A stretch of DNA of 64,000 bases, taken from assembly GCA_963732355.1 (NCBI GenBank), contig CAVSZD010000006.1, positions 248,001-312,000 of the forward strand. The letters are read 5' to 3'. The notes below the pieces were generated by a model that had not been told where the DNA came from, ran no database searches, and saw only the letters and a program-made list of their open reading frames with translations. Of this stretch, positions 51,340 through 62,148 are shown one piece after another. The first letter of the stretch is position 1. The number at the start of each line of letters is the position of its first letter. The position numbers and the translations under genes are program-made. Source of the DNA: JADKAV01 sp963732355 (GTDB taxonomy: Bacteria; Actinomycetota; Actinomycetes; S36-B12; UBA10799).

Positions 51340-52716
51340 ATGACCGTCGTCGAGTCCGAGCAACCGGCCAGCGAACACAAGCACTGGGATCTGCGTCCTG
51401 GAGCGGTGCGGGTGCTGGTGATCTCCACGGTCGGCTTCACTCTGATGTTCGCCGTGTGGCTGATGTTCGGCGTTCTGGGGATACCCATCCGCAAGGAATT
51501 CGGCCTCACCGATGTGCAGCTGTCCTGGATCACTGCGGTCGCGGTTCTGAACGGCGCCATCTGGCGGCTGCCGGCCGGCATCATCGCCGACCGCCGAGGT
51601 GGCCGGATCGTCATGACGGTGATGCTCGCGGCGACTGCGATTCCGGCCTACCTGGTCTCCACCGCCGACAGTTACGTGCAGCTGCTCATATACGCGTTCC
51701 TGGTCGGCCTCGCGGGCAATGCGTTCAGCGTCGGCATCGCATGGGTCAGCGCTTGGTGGCCGCGTGAACACCAGGGCTTCGCCCTGGGTGTCTTCGGAGC
51801 CGGCAATGTGGGCGCATCGGTGACGAAGTTCATCGGACCAGCCCTGATCGTGGCAGTTCCCGCCGCTGGGATCATGAGCATCACACCCGGGGGCTGGCGC
51901 TTCGTGCCCTTCCTCTACATGATCCTTCTGCTGATCATGGCCGCGGTCACCTGGTTCGTTGCGCCGAGTCATGACATCGTTCCCGGCCAGGGCCGCTCGC
52001 TCGCCTCGATGCTCACCCCCCTGAAGCAAATGCGGGTCTGGCGTTTCAGCCTCTACTACGTGGTCGTCTTCGGCGCCTACGTAGCACTGGCGGCATGGCT
52101 GCCCAAGTACTACGTGGACGTCTACGACCAGAGCCTGAGTCACGCAGCCCTGCTCACCGCTCTGTTCATCTTCCCCGCCTCGCTGCTACGCCCGGTCGGT
52201 GGCTGGATCTCGGACCGCGTCGGGGCCCGCCGGGTGATGTACGCGACCTTCGGCATCATGCTGGTCGCCACCGGGATCCTGATGATGCCCTACGGATACA
52301 TCGTGGTGGAGCGCAACGATGGCACCACCAACGAGATCCTGCCCTGGTCAGTGGGCGTCTTGACCTTCACGCTGCTGGTGTTCATCATCGGCTGCGCTAT
52401 GGGGGTCGGCAAAGCCGCGGTCTACAAGCACATCCCCGAGTACTTCCCCCACGACGTCGGTGCGGTGGGTGGGCTGGTCGGCTCGATCGGCGCCCTCGGT
52501 GGGTTCTTCCTGCCCCCCATGTTCGCCTACGCAACGGCCTGGACGGGCGCACCGCAAGCCACCTTCGGGGTGCTCTTCCTGGTGACCCTGTGGGCGGCGC
52601 TGTGGATGCACTGGACCGTCGTCAAGGTGCTGCACGAAGCCAGCCCCGATCTGACCAACAAGTTCGAACACGATCACAGCCAACCGGCTGACGAGAAGAC
52701 AGGAGTCAACGCATGA
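51340..52716 (+). CDS. narK: nitrate/nitrite transporter, NarK1 type
   Basis: 458 residues, MFS fold with 12 membrane segments. The two nitrate signatures are AGNVGASVTKFIGP and GKAAVYKHIPEYFPHDVGAVGGLVGSIGALGGF-type sequence, and an Arg in each half binds nitrate. NarK1-type proteins import nitrate with protons. The stop overlaps the start of the second transporter (ATGA), so both are made from one mRNA, as in organisms with NarK1-NarK2 pairs or fusions. Confidence 0.92.
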   Translation: MTVVESEQPASEHKHWDLRPGAVRVLVISTVGFTLMFAVWLMFGVLGIPIRKEFGLTDVQLSWITAVAVLNGAIWRLPAGIIADRRGGRIVMTVMLAATAIPAYLVSTADSYVQLLIYAFLVGLAGNAFSVGIAWVSAWWPREHQGFALGVFGAGNVGASVTKFIGPALIVAVPAAGIMSITPGGWRFVPFLYMILLLIMAAVTWFVAPSHDIVPGQGRSLASMLTPLKQMRVWRFSLYYVVVFGAYVALAAWLPKYYVDVYDQSLSHAALLTALFIFPASLLRPVGGWISDRVGARRVMYATFGIMLVATGILMMPYGYIVVERNDGTTNEILPWSVGVLTFTLLVFIIGCAMGVGKAAVYKHIPEYFPHDVGAVGGLVGSIGALGGFFLPPMFAYATAWTGAPQATFGVLFLVTLWAALWMHWTVVKVLHEASPDLTNKFEHDHSQPADEKTGVNA

Positions 52717-54047
52717 GTGCCGCCGTTTCCAACACCCCGCAACGCAAGGGGGGTGACTGGCTGGACAGTTGGAACCCCGAGGATGAGAACTGGGATTCGG
52801 GCCGCGCGTGGAAGACCCTGTGGATCACCACGTTCAACCTGACCCTGGCGTTCGCCACGTGGTTCCTGGTCTCAGCCATCGCACCGCAGTTGAACTACAT
52901 CGGCTTCGATCTGACCAAGGGCCAGCTCTACTGGCTCGTGGCGATGCCGGGCCTGGCAGGCGGTTCGCTGCGCCTGGTCTGGATGTTCCTGCCACCGATC
53001 ATGGGGACTCGCAAACTGGTCTGGATGAGCACTCTGCTGCTGCTCATCCCGCTGGTCGGCTGGGGGCTGGCGGTTCAGAGCCCCGACACGTCCTACACAG
53101 TGCTGCTGGTACTGGCGGCACTGGCCGGTATCGGCGGTGGCGTCTTCAGCGGCTTCATGCCCAGCACCTCGTACTTCTTCCCCAAGTCCAAGCAGGGCAC
53201 AGCCCTGGGCATCCAGGCCGGCATCGGCAACTTCGGTGTGAGCCTGGTCCAGTTCGTCACTCCGTGGATCATCGGCTTCGCATTGATCGGTGGCGCGCAG
53301 GCGTTCTCGAACCCGGACAAGGGGATCAACAAAGAGGTCTGGTACCAGAACGCCGGCTACATCTGGGTCCCGTTCGTCATCGTCGGGGTGATCTTCGCTT
53401 ACACGATGTTGCGCTCGGTCCCGGTGAAGGCACGCGGTGTGAAGGACCAACTCGACATCTTCAGCAACAAGCACACCTGGCTGATGACCCTGCTGTACAT
53501 CATCACGTTCGGAACGTTCTCGGGTCTCGCGGCCCAGTTCGCCCTGCTGATGAAGAACTTCTACGGCACGCCGTTCGGTGCTGAGGGGATCAACCCGGTG
53601 TCGTACGCGTTCCTCGGTGCACTCGTCGGATCAGCCGCACGTGTGCTGGCTGGACCGGTCGCTGACCGCGTCGGCGGCGCAAAGGTGACCTTGGTCGCTG
53701 TGGTCGGGATCGGCATCTCGGCCCTGTACACCTCGTTCCAGCTCGCCCCGACCAGCGTCGACCAGTTCCCGGCCTTCCTCTGGGGAATGCTGGCGATCTT
53801 CTTCTTCGCCGGTGTGGGTAACGCCAGCACATTCAAGCAGATGCCGATGATCTTCGAGCCGCGTCAGGCCGGCGGGGTGATCGGGTGGACCGCTGCGATC
53901 GCCGCCTTCGGCCCGTTCGTGTTCGGCGTCATGTTCGCCACCGGCAACGCCCAGATGCTGTTCTGGCTGGGTACCGCGACCTGCCTCATCGGGGCAGCGG
54001 TCACCTGGTACTTCTACGCACGGCCGGGCGCGGAGAAGCCTTCCTGA
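52713..54047 (+). CDS. narK2: nitrate/nitrite antiporter, NarK2 type
   Basis: 444 residues, second MFS protein. GIGNFGVSLVQFVTPWIIG and GNASTFKQMPMIFEPRQAGGVIGW are the nitrate signatures of the NarK2/NarU branch, which exchanges nitrite for nitrate. This pairs with the H+-driven NarK1 upstream: first entry of nitrate, then export of nitrite produced by NarGHI. The functional split is from family knowledge. Confidence 0.9.
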   Translation: MSAAVSNTPQRKGGDWLDSWNPEDENWDSGRAWKTLWITTFNLTLAFATWFLVSAIAPQLNYIGFDLTKGQLYWLVAMPGLAGGSLRLVWMFLPPIMGTRKLVWMSTLLLLIPLVGWGLAVQSPDTSYTVLLVLAALAGIGGGVFSGFMPSTSYFFPKSKQGTALGIQAGIGNFGVSLVQFVTPWIIGFALIGGAQAFSNPDKGINKEVWYQNAGYIWVPFVIVGVIFAYTMLRSVPVKARGVKDQLDIFSNKHTWLMTLLYIITFGTFSGLAAQFALLMKNFYGTPFGAEGINPVSYAFLGALVGSAARVLAGPVADRVGGAKVTLVAVVGIGISALYTSFQLAPTSVDQFPAFLWGMLAIFFFAGVGNASTFKQMPMIFEPRQAGGVIGWTAAIAAFGPFVFGVMFATGNAQMLFWLGTATCLIGAAVTWYFYARPGAEKPS

Positions 54048-54065
54048 CCACACGGTCCGGGGGGG

Positions 54066-54105
54066 CGGTGGGGCCGGCCTGGGGGGGTCGGTCCCACCGG
54101 CTTTT
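54066..54105 (+). terminator. narK operon terminator
   Basis: Stem CGGTGGG (54066-54072) and CCCACCG (54093-54099) followed by GCTTTTC. It lies between the convergent narK2 and moeA stops and is preceded by a run of G residues. Confidence 0.5.
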
Positions 54106-54115
54106 CACAGCCGGG

Positions 54116-55261
54116 CTACGGCAGCGCGAGCCAGGCGACGTCGTCCCCAGCGGCCGAACCACCGGGAGGCAGCACCGCGAAACCATCCGCAGCTGCCAAC
54201 CCACGCAACATGGCTGACCCGAGGTGGGCCACAGGCACAGCCACTCCGTCGACCAGCCTCGATGCCAGCAGCCGGTGCTCCGTGGCAGGTGCCTTAGCCG
54301 CCTCGCCCAGCCGGACCTCGGGCAACGGCTGTGCCGGTCGTCCGGATAGCGAGTCGAACAACGGAACACCCAGCGAGAGGAGGGCCACGATGGCGCTCTG
54401 CGGGTTGCCCGGCAGCGCGAGCAGGGTTGCCCCCGACAACTTGGCCAGGGCCATCGGGTGCCCCGGGCGCACGGCCACGCTGTCCACCACGAACGCCCCA
54501 CCGAGCTCGGCAACCGCAGTGTGGAGGTGGTCGACCGGTCCGGCCGCCGTGCCACCGGTCGTGATCACAACATCTGCACCTTCGGCAGCCTGTTGGATCC
54601 GCTCGACATGCTCGCCCAGAGTGTCCGCTGCCCGTGAAACCGCGACAACCTCGACGCCCATGCGCCGCAACCAGCCAGGGAGTTGGGGTCCGAGCGCATC
54701 CCGGACCTGCCCGACCCCAGCAACACCGGCGTCCACCAGTTCGTCGCCGAAGAGCACGATCCACGCCTTCGGACGCGGCTGCACCACTATCTCGTCCAGG
54801 CCCGCAGCGCTCAGAAGCCCAATGGCGGCAGGGCCGATCTCGCTGCCCGCGCCCAGCAGGACCTCGCCCGCCCGACACTCTTCTCCCGCGGGCCGGATGT
54901 CCTCACCCGGTTCATGGTCACCGCGCAGTTGGCCGGCTTCGACCTGTCCTCGCTCGCGGCGCACGATCCCGGTGGCACCAGTCGGAACTGCAGCGCCCGT
55001 GGCGATCCCGCACGCTTGGCCATCGTCGAGCTCCAGGGTCGGTGCGTGCCCGGCCAGAACCTCGCCCACCACCGACCACGGCCCACTCCCACTGACCGCC
55101 CAACCATCCATTGCCGAGGTATCGAAGCCCGGAAGGTCGCCCAGCGCATGTGCATCCTCGGCCAGGGTCAGTCCGTCAGCAGATGCCACAGAGACAGACC
55201 GGGCGGGCAGCGCCTGGCTACGCGCGAGGTCACGGGCGGTGTACCAGTCCGGCTCACGCAT
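54116..55261 (-). CDS. moeA: molybdopterin molybdotransferase
   Basis: 381 residues. MoeA inserts molybdate into adenylylated molybdopterin. DTSAMDGWAV near residue 47 is the diagnostic N-terminal motif; the central MoCF-binding part has TTGGTAAGP and GHPMALAKL, and LPGNPQSAIV follows. The start overlaps the mobA stop by 8 bp. Confidence 0.94.
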   Translation of the reverse strand: MREPDWYTARDLARSQALPARSVSVASADGLTLAEDAHALGDLPGFDTSAMDGWAVSGSGPWSVVGEVLAGHAPTLELDDGQACGIATGAAVPTGATGIVRRERGQVEAGQLRGDHEPGEDIRPAGEECRAGEVLLGAGSEIGPAAIGLLSAAGLDEIVVQPRPKAWIVLFGDELVDAGVAGVGQVRDALGPQLPGWLRRMGVEVVAVSRAADTLGEHVERIQQAAEGADVVITTGGTAAGPVDHLHTAVAELGGAFVVDSVAVRPGHPMALAKLSGATLLALPGNPQSAIVALLSLGVPLFDSLSGRPAQPLPEVRLGEAAKAPATEHRLLASRLVDGVAVPVAHLGSAMLRGLAAADGFAVLPPGGSAAGDDVAWLALP

Positions 55262-56054
55262 TCGCGTCGGAGGCCCACCCCTGGGCCAGTTCGCCGATCT
55301 TGGCCGCAGCGGCGGCCGGATCCGCCCCGGCTGCGACCGCCAGACCCAGCAGGTACGTGGTCACAGGGGCCGCCGGGCGCTGCACACCGTGGGCGGCGTC
55401 CTTGGCCACATCGAGAATCAGATCAACGTTGACATCGTCATTCAGATCCAGCGCCTGCTTGACGGCATCCACCCATTGCTGCATGTCCAACCCCTTCATC
55501 GGTGCTTCCATTATGGTCAGCCGGCGTTCAACCGCTTCGAGATCGCTGGGGGTGTCGATGTCCACGAACTGGGCGGCATCGGCGCTCACCTCGTGGATGT
55601 CGAGACCGACGAGCATCGTGCGCACCGACATGCCAGGGGTGTAGTCGACGCCCCGCAGGGCAACGGTCCGGTACACCGCGTTGAGGGGTTGCCGGTGCCC
55701 GCCGGTGACGGGGATCGCCGCGTCGTGGGCGCCCAGATGCTTGATGAGCCCACCCACCTCCACCGAACCGAAGGGCATGTCCACGGCCAGCACCGCGACC
55801 ACCTGCGTGTTGACATGCGGCAAGGCGGCCGCTATGGCGCAGGCCGGACCACTGCCCTGGGGGTTCTCCCTGGTGACGAGCACTGGGCGCGCCACCTGCG
55901 GGTCGGGGCCCACGACGATCACGGGAATATCGGCGGGTATCGAAGCCAGAATCCGGTCGATCATGCGCTGCCCCGCAACCACGGCCGTGGCCTTGTCGCG
56001 GCCAAGGCGGGAACTAGTCCCACCGGTGAGCACAATTGCGGTCCAATCCGGCAC
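55254..56054 (-). CDS. mobA: MobA-like nucleotidyltransferase with DUF6457 tail
   Basis: 266 residues. Residues 1 to about 190 are a molybdenum cofactor guanylyltransferase-like domain with VLTGGTSSRLGRDKA, the GTP-binding loop, and AVDMPF as the metal site. The last 75 residues (MQQWVDAVKQALDLN...) form the DUF6457 helical domain. MobA makes the guanine dinucleotide form needed by NarG and YdeP-type enzymes. It is divergent from moaC with a 28-bp gap. Confidence 0.88.
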   Translation of the reverse strand: MPDWTAIVLTGGTSSRLGRDKATAVVAGQRMIDRILASIPADIPVIVVGPDPQVARPVLVTRENPQGSGPACAIAAALPHVNTQVVAVLAVDMPFGSVEVGGLIKHLGAHDAAIPVTGGHRQPLNAVYRTVALRGVDYTPGMSVRTMLVGLDIHEVSADAAQFVDIDTPSDLEAVERRLTIMEAPMKGLDMQQWVDAVKQALDLNDDVNVDLILDVAKDAAHGVQRPAAPVTTYLLGLAVAAGADPAAAAAKIGELAQGWASDANA

Positions 56055-56082
56055 ACCCGCACACTAGACGTAGGAGGTGGAC

Positions 56083-56553
56083 ATGGGTGAGGGCTTGAGC
56101 CACATCGATGCACGCGGCCAGGCCCGCATGGTCGATGTCGCAAACAAGGAAGTCACCGTTCGTACGGCCACGGCCGTCGGCGAGGTACGAACGAAAGCCA
56201 CGGGCGCCATTCGGGAAGGCAGCGTGGCAAAGGGCGACGTTCTGGCTACAGCCCGAATCGCCGGCATCATGGCGACCAAACGCACACCGGATCTCATCCC
56301 CATGTGCCACCCGATCGCCGTGCACGGCGTTGAGGTGGATGTAGTGCCCGACCCGTCGCAGGACGTGGTCCGCGTGCGGGTTGTCGTGCGGACCGCGGAC
56401 CGGACGGGGGTCGAGATGGAGGCGCTGACTGCAGTGAGCGTGGCCTGCCTGACCATAGTCGACATGACCAAAGCACTCGATCCGGCCGCGACGATCGAAG
56501 GCATATCCGTAGTGTCCAAGACCGGCGGGAAGAGCGGGGACTGGAACCGATGA
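56083..56553 (+). CDS. moaC: cyclic pyranopterin monophosphate synthase
   Basis: 156 residues. MCHPI near residue 75 and the KALD-type MTKALD near residue 128 are the active-site motifs, and SVSKTGGKSG-like VSKTGGKSG ends the protein. MoaC acts after MoaA on the GTP-derived intermediate. TAGGAGG at 56071 sets ATG 56083; GTG 56077 is inside that site. The stop overlaps the next start. Confidence 0.96.
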   Translation: MGEGLSHIDARGQARMVDVANKEVTVRTATAVGEVRTKATGAIREGSVAKGDVLATARIAGIMATKRTPDLIPMCHPIAVHGVEVDVVPDPSQDVVRVRVVVRTADRTGVEMEALTAVSVACLTIVDMTKALDPAATIEGISVVSKTGGKSGDWNR

Positions 56554-57416
56554 GGGCCGCAGTCATCGTCTGTTCGGACTCGGCGGCAGCCGGCACGACT
56601 GTGGACACCACCGGGCCAGTACTGGCCGAGGGGATGCGGGCGCTCGGCTGCGAAGTGGGAGCACCGGTCATCGTCTGTGACGAGATCGGCGCGATCGTCG
56701 CAGCCGTGCGCAACGCGCAGGCCGATGTGGTCGTGTGCACGGGAGGTACAGGGCTCGGGCCGCGCGACGTGACTCCCGACGCCGTCCTGCAGGTAATCGA
56801 CCGGGAACTCCCGGGCTTCGGCGAGGCCTTCCGGGCACTCGGACGCCAGCACACCCCCTTGGCCGACCTCTCACGTGCGGTTGCGGGCTCGGCCGGTTCC
56901 ACTTTGGTCGTCGCGTTGCCCGGCAGCCATGGTGCGGTCCGCGACGGGCTGAGCGTGCTCGGACCGTTACTTGAACACAGTCACCAGGTGCTGGCAGGTG
57001 CCGACCATCGAAGTCTGGTCCGGCCTACACCCATCACCGCGGCAGAGGTCGACGCGGCGGTGAGTCGAGCTGATGCCGGTGCGGTTGTGGTGTTCGAGGG
57101 CAGGGTCCGCGATCACGACCACGGCCGGACCGTGGCATCGCTGACATACGAGGGGCACCCGGATGCCGACGCAACTATGCAGGACGTCCTGAAGGAGGCA
57201 GGTGAGCTGCCCGGTGTTCTCGCGACAGCCGCGCTGCACCGGGTGGGCGACCTGGCCATCGGCGACCTCGCCTTCGTGGTGGCGGTCTCAGCGGCGCACC
57301 GCAGCGAGGCCTTCACCGCCTGCGCCTGGCTGGTTGACGAAGTAAAGAGACGATTGCCGGTGTGGAAGCTGCAACGGTTCGCGGACGGATCTGAGGAGTG
57401 GGTCAATTGCGCTTAG
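56550..57416 (+). CDS. fused MogA/MoaB-MoaE protein
   Basis: 288 residues. Residues 1-150 are a MogA/MoaB-type adenylyltransferase domain with CTGGTGLGPRDVTPDA and the later PGSHGAVRDGL. Residues 157-288 are the MoaE large subunit of molybdopterin synthase, with FEGRVRDHDHGRTV and the catalytic-lysine region KRRLPVWKLQRFADGSEEWVN. One chain thus joins sulfur insertion (MoaE with MoaD) and adenylylation. The start overlaps moaC by 4 bp. Confidence 0.92.
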   Translation: MRAAVIVCSDSAAAGTTVDTTGPVLAEGMRALGCEVGAPVIVCDEIGAIVAAVRNAQADVVVCTGGTGLGPRDVTPDAVLQVIDRELPGFGEAFRALGRQHTPLADLSRAVAGSAGSTLVVALPGSHGAVRDGLSVLGPLLEHSHQVLAGADHRSLVRPTPITAAEVDAAVSRADAGAVVVFEGRVRDHDHGRTVASLTYEGHPDADATMQDVLKEAGELPGVLATAALHRVGDLAIGDLAFVVAVSAAHRSEAFTACAWLVDEVKRRLPVWKLQRFADGSEEWVNCA

Positions 57417-58387
57417 TAGACGCTTTCGGACGCGTGCACACTGACCTGCGCGTCTCATTGACCGACAGGTGCTCACTGCGTTGCACCTACTGCATGCCTG
57501 CCGAGGGTCTGCCGTGGTTGCCGGGCGATCACATGCTCACCACCGAAGAGTTGCTGCGGTTGGTCTCGGTCGCTGTGGACCTGGGCGTGGACAGTGTTCG
57601 GCTCACAGGAGGGGAGCCGCTACTGCGTCCCGACGTCGTCGATGTCGTCGCGGGGGTGGCAGCCCTGGGCGTGGAGGTGAGCATGACCACCAACGGCCTG
57701 CGACTTCCCGGTCTGGCCGCGCCGCTGCGCGATGCGGGTTTGCGCCGGGTGAACGTCAGCCTTGACACCCTGGACCGCGACACATTCCGGGCGATGACCC
57801 ACCGCGACCGCCTGGTGGACACCCTGGCCGGGATCCACGCGGCGCAGGTCTCCGGGCTGGACCCCGTGAAGATCAACACAGTCCTGCTGCGCGGAGTGAA
57901 CGACCACGAGGCAGCTGACCTCCTGCGCTGGGCGATCGGTGAGGACGTGCAATTGCGGTTCATCGAGCAGATGCCCCTGGACCCCCAGCACGGCTGGCGC
58001 CGCGACGACATGGTGACCGCTGACGAGATCATGGCGGCGCTGGTCACGGCGGGCTTCAAGTTGACCCCGATCGACGACCCTGGCCCTGCTCCTGCCCGGC
58101 GCTGGAACGTCAACGACGGTCTGGCCACGGTGGGCATCGTGGCGTCGGTGACCAGGCCCTTCTGCGGCACCTGCAACCGGCTGCGCCTCACTGCCGACGG
58201 CCAGTGGCGCAACTGCCTGTTCGCGATCGGGGAGACCGACCTGCGCACTGCCCTGCGAGCCGGCGCCGAGGATGCCGAACTTGCCCGATTGATGGCTGAG
58301 GGCGTGTCGAACAAACTGCCCGGCCACGGGATCAACGACCCTACGTTCCTGCAACCCCCTCGGCCCATGTCGTCGATCGGAGGTTAG
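57407..58387 (+). CDS. moaA: GTP 3',8-cyclase
   Basis: 326 residues. Radical SAM cysteines are in DRCSLRCTYCMP and the second cluster uses FCGTCNR...C with C-x2-C-x13-C spacing. The C-terminal Gly-Gly needed for the active site is present (SSIGG). TTG 57407 has GAGGAG 8 bases upstream and is preferred to GTG 57398, which overlaps that site. It overlaps the Mog-MoaE gene by 10 bp. Confidence 0.95.
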   Translation: MRLVDAFGRVHTDLRVSLTDRCSLRCTYCMPAEGLPWLPGDHMLTTEELLRLVSVAVDLGVDSVRLTGGEPLLRPDVVDVVAGVAALGVEVSMTTNGLRLPGLAAPLRDAGLRRVNVSLDTLDRDTFRAMTHRDRLVDTLAGIHAAQVSGLDPVKINTVLLRGVNDHEAADLLRWAIGEDVQLRFIEQMPLDPQHGWRRDDMVTADEIMAALVTAGFKLTPIDDPGPAPARRWNVNDGLATVGIVASVTRPFCGTCNRLRLTADGQWRNCLFAIGETDLRTALRAGAEDAELARLMAEGVSNKLPGHGINDPTFLQPPRPMSSIGG

Positions 58388-58390
58388 GTC

Positions 58391-58621
58391 GTGGTCACGG
58401 TTCGCTTCTTCGCTGCCGCCCGCGAAGCCGCGGGGGTGGCCAGCATCGAGGTTGAGCCCGGCCCTATCGGCACCCGTCTGGCAGAGCAGAGCTTCGGCCA
58501 GCGATTCGACAAGGTGCTCGCCATGTCCACCCTGTTGTGCGACGGTCGCCGGCTCACCGGTCAGGACACTGCTGGCGACGGAGCCGTGGTCGATGTCCTG
58601 CCACCGTTCGCAGGAGGGTAG
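58391..58621 (+). CDS. moaD: molybdopterin synthase sulfur carrier subunit
   Basis: 76 residues of ubiquitin-like fold: VTVRFFAAAREAAGV at the start and the C-terminal VDVLPPFAGG whose last Gly is thiocarboxylated. It is the partner of the MoaE domain two genes upstream. GTG 58391 is 3 bp after the moaA stop. Confidence 0.92.
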   Translation: MVTVRFFAAAREAAGVASIEVEPGPIGTRLAEQSFGQRFDKVLAMSTLLCDGRRLTGQDTAGDGAVVDVLPPFAGG

Positions 58622-58630
58622 CGGCGTGGG

Positions 58631-59893
58631 CTAGCGACCCGTACCTGCGTAGATGACCGCCTCACCATCAGCGTCCAGCCCGAAGGCGGTGTGCAGGGCT
58701 TGAACTGCCTTCGCGCCGTCCGAAGACCGGGTCACCACAGAGATCCGGATCTCTGAAGTGGAGATCATCTCCACGTTCACGCCAGCTTCAGCCAGTGTCC
58801 GGAAGAAGGTGGCGGATACCCCTGGATGCGAACGCATGCCAGCGCCCACAAGGGAGACCTTCGCGATGTGCTCGTCGGCGAACAGCTCGCCGAACGCTAT
58901 CTGGTCGCGCCTGGCCATCAGTGACTCGCGAGCAGCAGCGAGGTCGGCAGTGGGCAGGGTCAACGTGATGTCGGTGGTGCCCTCGGCCGAGACGTTCTGC
59001 ACGATCATGTCCAGATTCACGCCGACATCGGCCAGTGTCTCGAAGATCAGTGCGGCCTTGCCCGGACGGTCCGGGACGGCCGTGACGGTGATCTTGGCCT
59101 CGGACAGGTCCTGGCTGACCCCGGAGATGATCGGTTGCTCCATGGCGGTGTTCTCCTCGAGTTCGTGCACGACCAGCGTGCCGGGGCGGTCGGTGAACGA
59201 CGATCGCACCCGCAGGGGGACGTCGAAGCGGCGGGCGTACTCGACACATCGCAGGTGCAGCACCTTGGCACCGTGGGCGGCGAGTTCCAGCATCTCCTCG
59301 TAGGTGATGTACGGGACACGCCGGGCCTGGGGCACCAACCGGGGATCGGCGCTGAAGACCCCGTCGACGTCGGTGTAGATCTCACAGACGTCGGCCTTGA
59401 GAGCCGCGGCCAGCGCAACGGCGGTCGTGTCCGATCCCCCGCGGCCGAGCGTCGTGATGTCCTTGGTGTCCTGGGCCACACCTTGGAAGCCGGCCACGAT
59501 GGGGATCGCTCCTTCGGACAGTGCCGCCTGGATACGCCCGGGAGTGACGTCGATGATCCTGGCCTGGCCGTGGTACCTGTCAGTGATCAGACCCGCCTGC
59601 GAGCCGGTGTACGAGCGGGCCTCCGCCCCGAGGTCGGAGATCGCCATCGCCAGCAGGGCCATCGAAATCCGCTCACCGGCCGTCAGCAGCATGTCCAGTT
59701 CGCGCCCCGGCGGGTCCGGCGAGACCTGCTGGGCCAGATCCATCAGTTCGTCGGTGCTGTCCCCCATGGCCGACACCACCACGGTGACCTGATTACCGGC
59801 CCGCTGGGTCTCGACGATGCGCCTGGCGACCCGCTTGATGCTGTCGGCATCGGCTACAGAGGACCCTCCGTACTTCTGCACGACCAGCGCCAC
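58631..59893 (-). CDS. lysC: aspartate kinase
   Basis: 420 residues. KYGGSSV near residue 7 and ELDMLLTAGERIS form the kinase site, TDVDGVFSADPR binds ATP, and two C-terminal ACT domains (from about residue 265) are the sites of feedback control by lysine and threonine. GTG 59893 is set by AAGGAG 8 bases upstream. It converges on moaD with 9 bp between the stops. Unlike many actinobacteria, asd does not follow it. Confidence 0.96.
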   Translation of the reverse strand: MALVVQKYGGSSVADADSIKRVARRIVETQRAGNQVTVVVSAMGDSTDELMDLAQQVSPDPPGRELDMLLTAGERISMALLAMAISDLGAEARSYTGSQAGLITDRYHGQARIIDVTPGRIQAALSEGAIPIVAGFQGVAQDTKDITTLGRGGSDTTAVALAAALKADVCEIYTDVDGVFSADPRLVPQARRVPYITYEEMLELAAHGAKVLHLRCVEYARRFDVPLRVRSSFTDRPGTLVVHELEENTAMEQPIISGVSQDLSEAKITVTAVPDRPGKAALIFETLADVGVNLDMIVQNVSAEGTTDITLTLPTADLAAARESLMARRDQIAFGELFADEHIAKVSLVGAGMRSHPGVSATFFRTLAEAGVNVEMISTSEIRISVVTRSSDGAKAVQALHTAFGLDADGEAVIYAGTGR

Positions 59894-60029
59894 GGGTGAA
59901 CTCCTTTTCTGCTCTCGCCAATGGTAGCGGTGGAATCCGCACTGAACTGGTCGACCCAGGACGCTCGCCAACCGGTTCGGTGCTCAGTCCGCCGTTGTGC
60001 CCCCTGCAGGCTCCTGCGAGACTGATTCA

Positions 60030-61457
<1,428 letters not shown>

Positions 61458-61518
61458 CGCGGCAAGCGGCCCGGCGAGGGTCACGTACGGACGGCGGGGC
61501 TTCAAGTAATGTGCTCGC

Positions 61519-62070
61519 ATGAAGATCACCTATGCGGCCATTGCTGCCGCTCTCGTCGCCCCCGCCCTGCTTGCTAGCCCCGCTTCCGCCTCGACCGACA
61601 CGGTGAAGGTCAAGGTCGCCATCGACAACTGCACCAACTGCGAAGTCATGGCCACCTGGAGCAAGAAGGCAACCGTGAACAGCAAGTTCAAGAGCGCCTC
61701 CAAGGTGCTCAAGGCCGACAACGACACCGTGTCGTTCAAGGTGCCGAAGGGTTACTGGCTGTACTTCACCGCCACCAGCCCGGACTCTGAGGTCGACGCG
61801 GCCTCGGTGCTGGTCACCAAGTACGTAGGGCAGAAGCAGGGATCTTCGCCGACGTTGAAGCAGGCACGCAAGGGAACCAATGGCGCCTACTTCTGCACGA
61901 TCGCGGCCAAGGGGACGATCGAGGCAACCGCCGGCATCGTGAAGGCTGAGGGCGCGAAACTGCTGGCCGTGTGGGCAACACCGCAACTGCAGGCCCAGGG
62001 CAAGAAGTTGAAGGGCAAGGACAGCATCAACGGTGTGTACGGAACTCAGAACACCCTGCCCTGCCAGTGA
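61519..62070 (+). CDS. small secreted protein of unknown function
   Basis: 183 residues. A Sec signal peptide (MKITYAAIAAALVAPALLASPASA) likely ends at about residue 25. Four cysteines remain (C38 and C41 in CTNC, one near 122, one near the end), which could form two disulfides. The mature part is rich in Lys and beta-strand-forming residues. A perfect 14-bp terminator follows. I do not recognise the family. Confidence 0.75.
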   Translation: MKITYAAIAAALVAPALLASPASASTDTVKVKVAIDNCTNCEVMATWSKKATVNSKFKSASKVLKADNDTVSFKVPKGYWLYFTATSPDSEVDAASVLVTKYVGQKQGSSPTLKQARKGTNGAYFCTIAAKGTIEATAGIVKAEGAKLLAVWATPQLQAQGKKLKGKDSINGVYGTQNTLPCQ

Positions 62071-62080
62071 GGTTGTGACG

Positions 62081-62120
62081 ACCGGCCCCGTCTCCCGCGC
62101 TTCGCCGAGACGGGGCCGGT
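62081..62120 (+). terminator. hairpin terminator after the secreted protein
   Basis: Perfect 14-bp stem ACCGGCCCCGTCTC / GAGACGGGGCCGGT with a 12-base loop, followed by TCGTTCG. It ends 28 bp before the metK promoter and so separates the two units. Confidence 0.82.
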
Positions 62121-62148
62121 TCGTTCGACCGGCCGTGAGAGCGCCCCG

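Noticed and set aside
59894..60029. SAH riboswitch before ahcY
   Set aside because: The conserved core of the SAH riboswitch is not visible in this leader.
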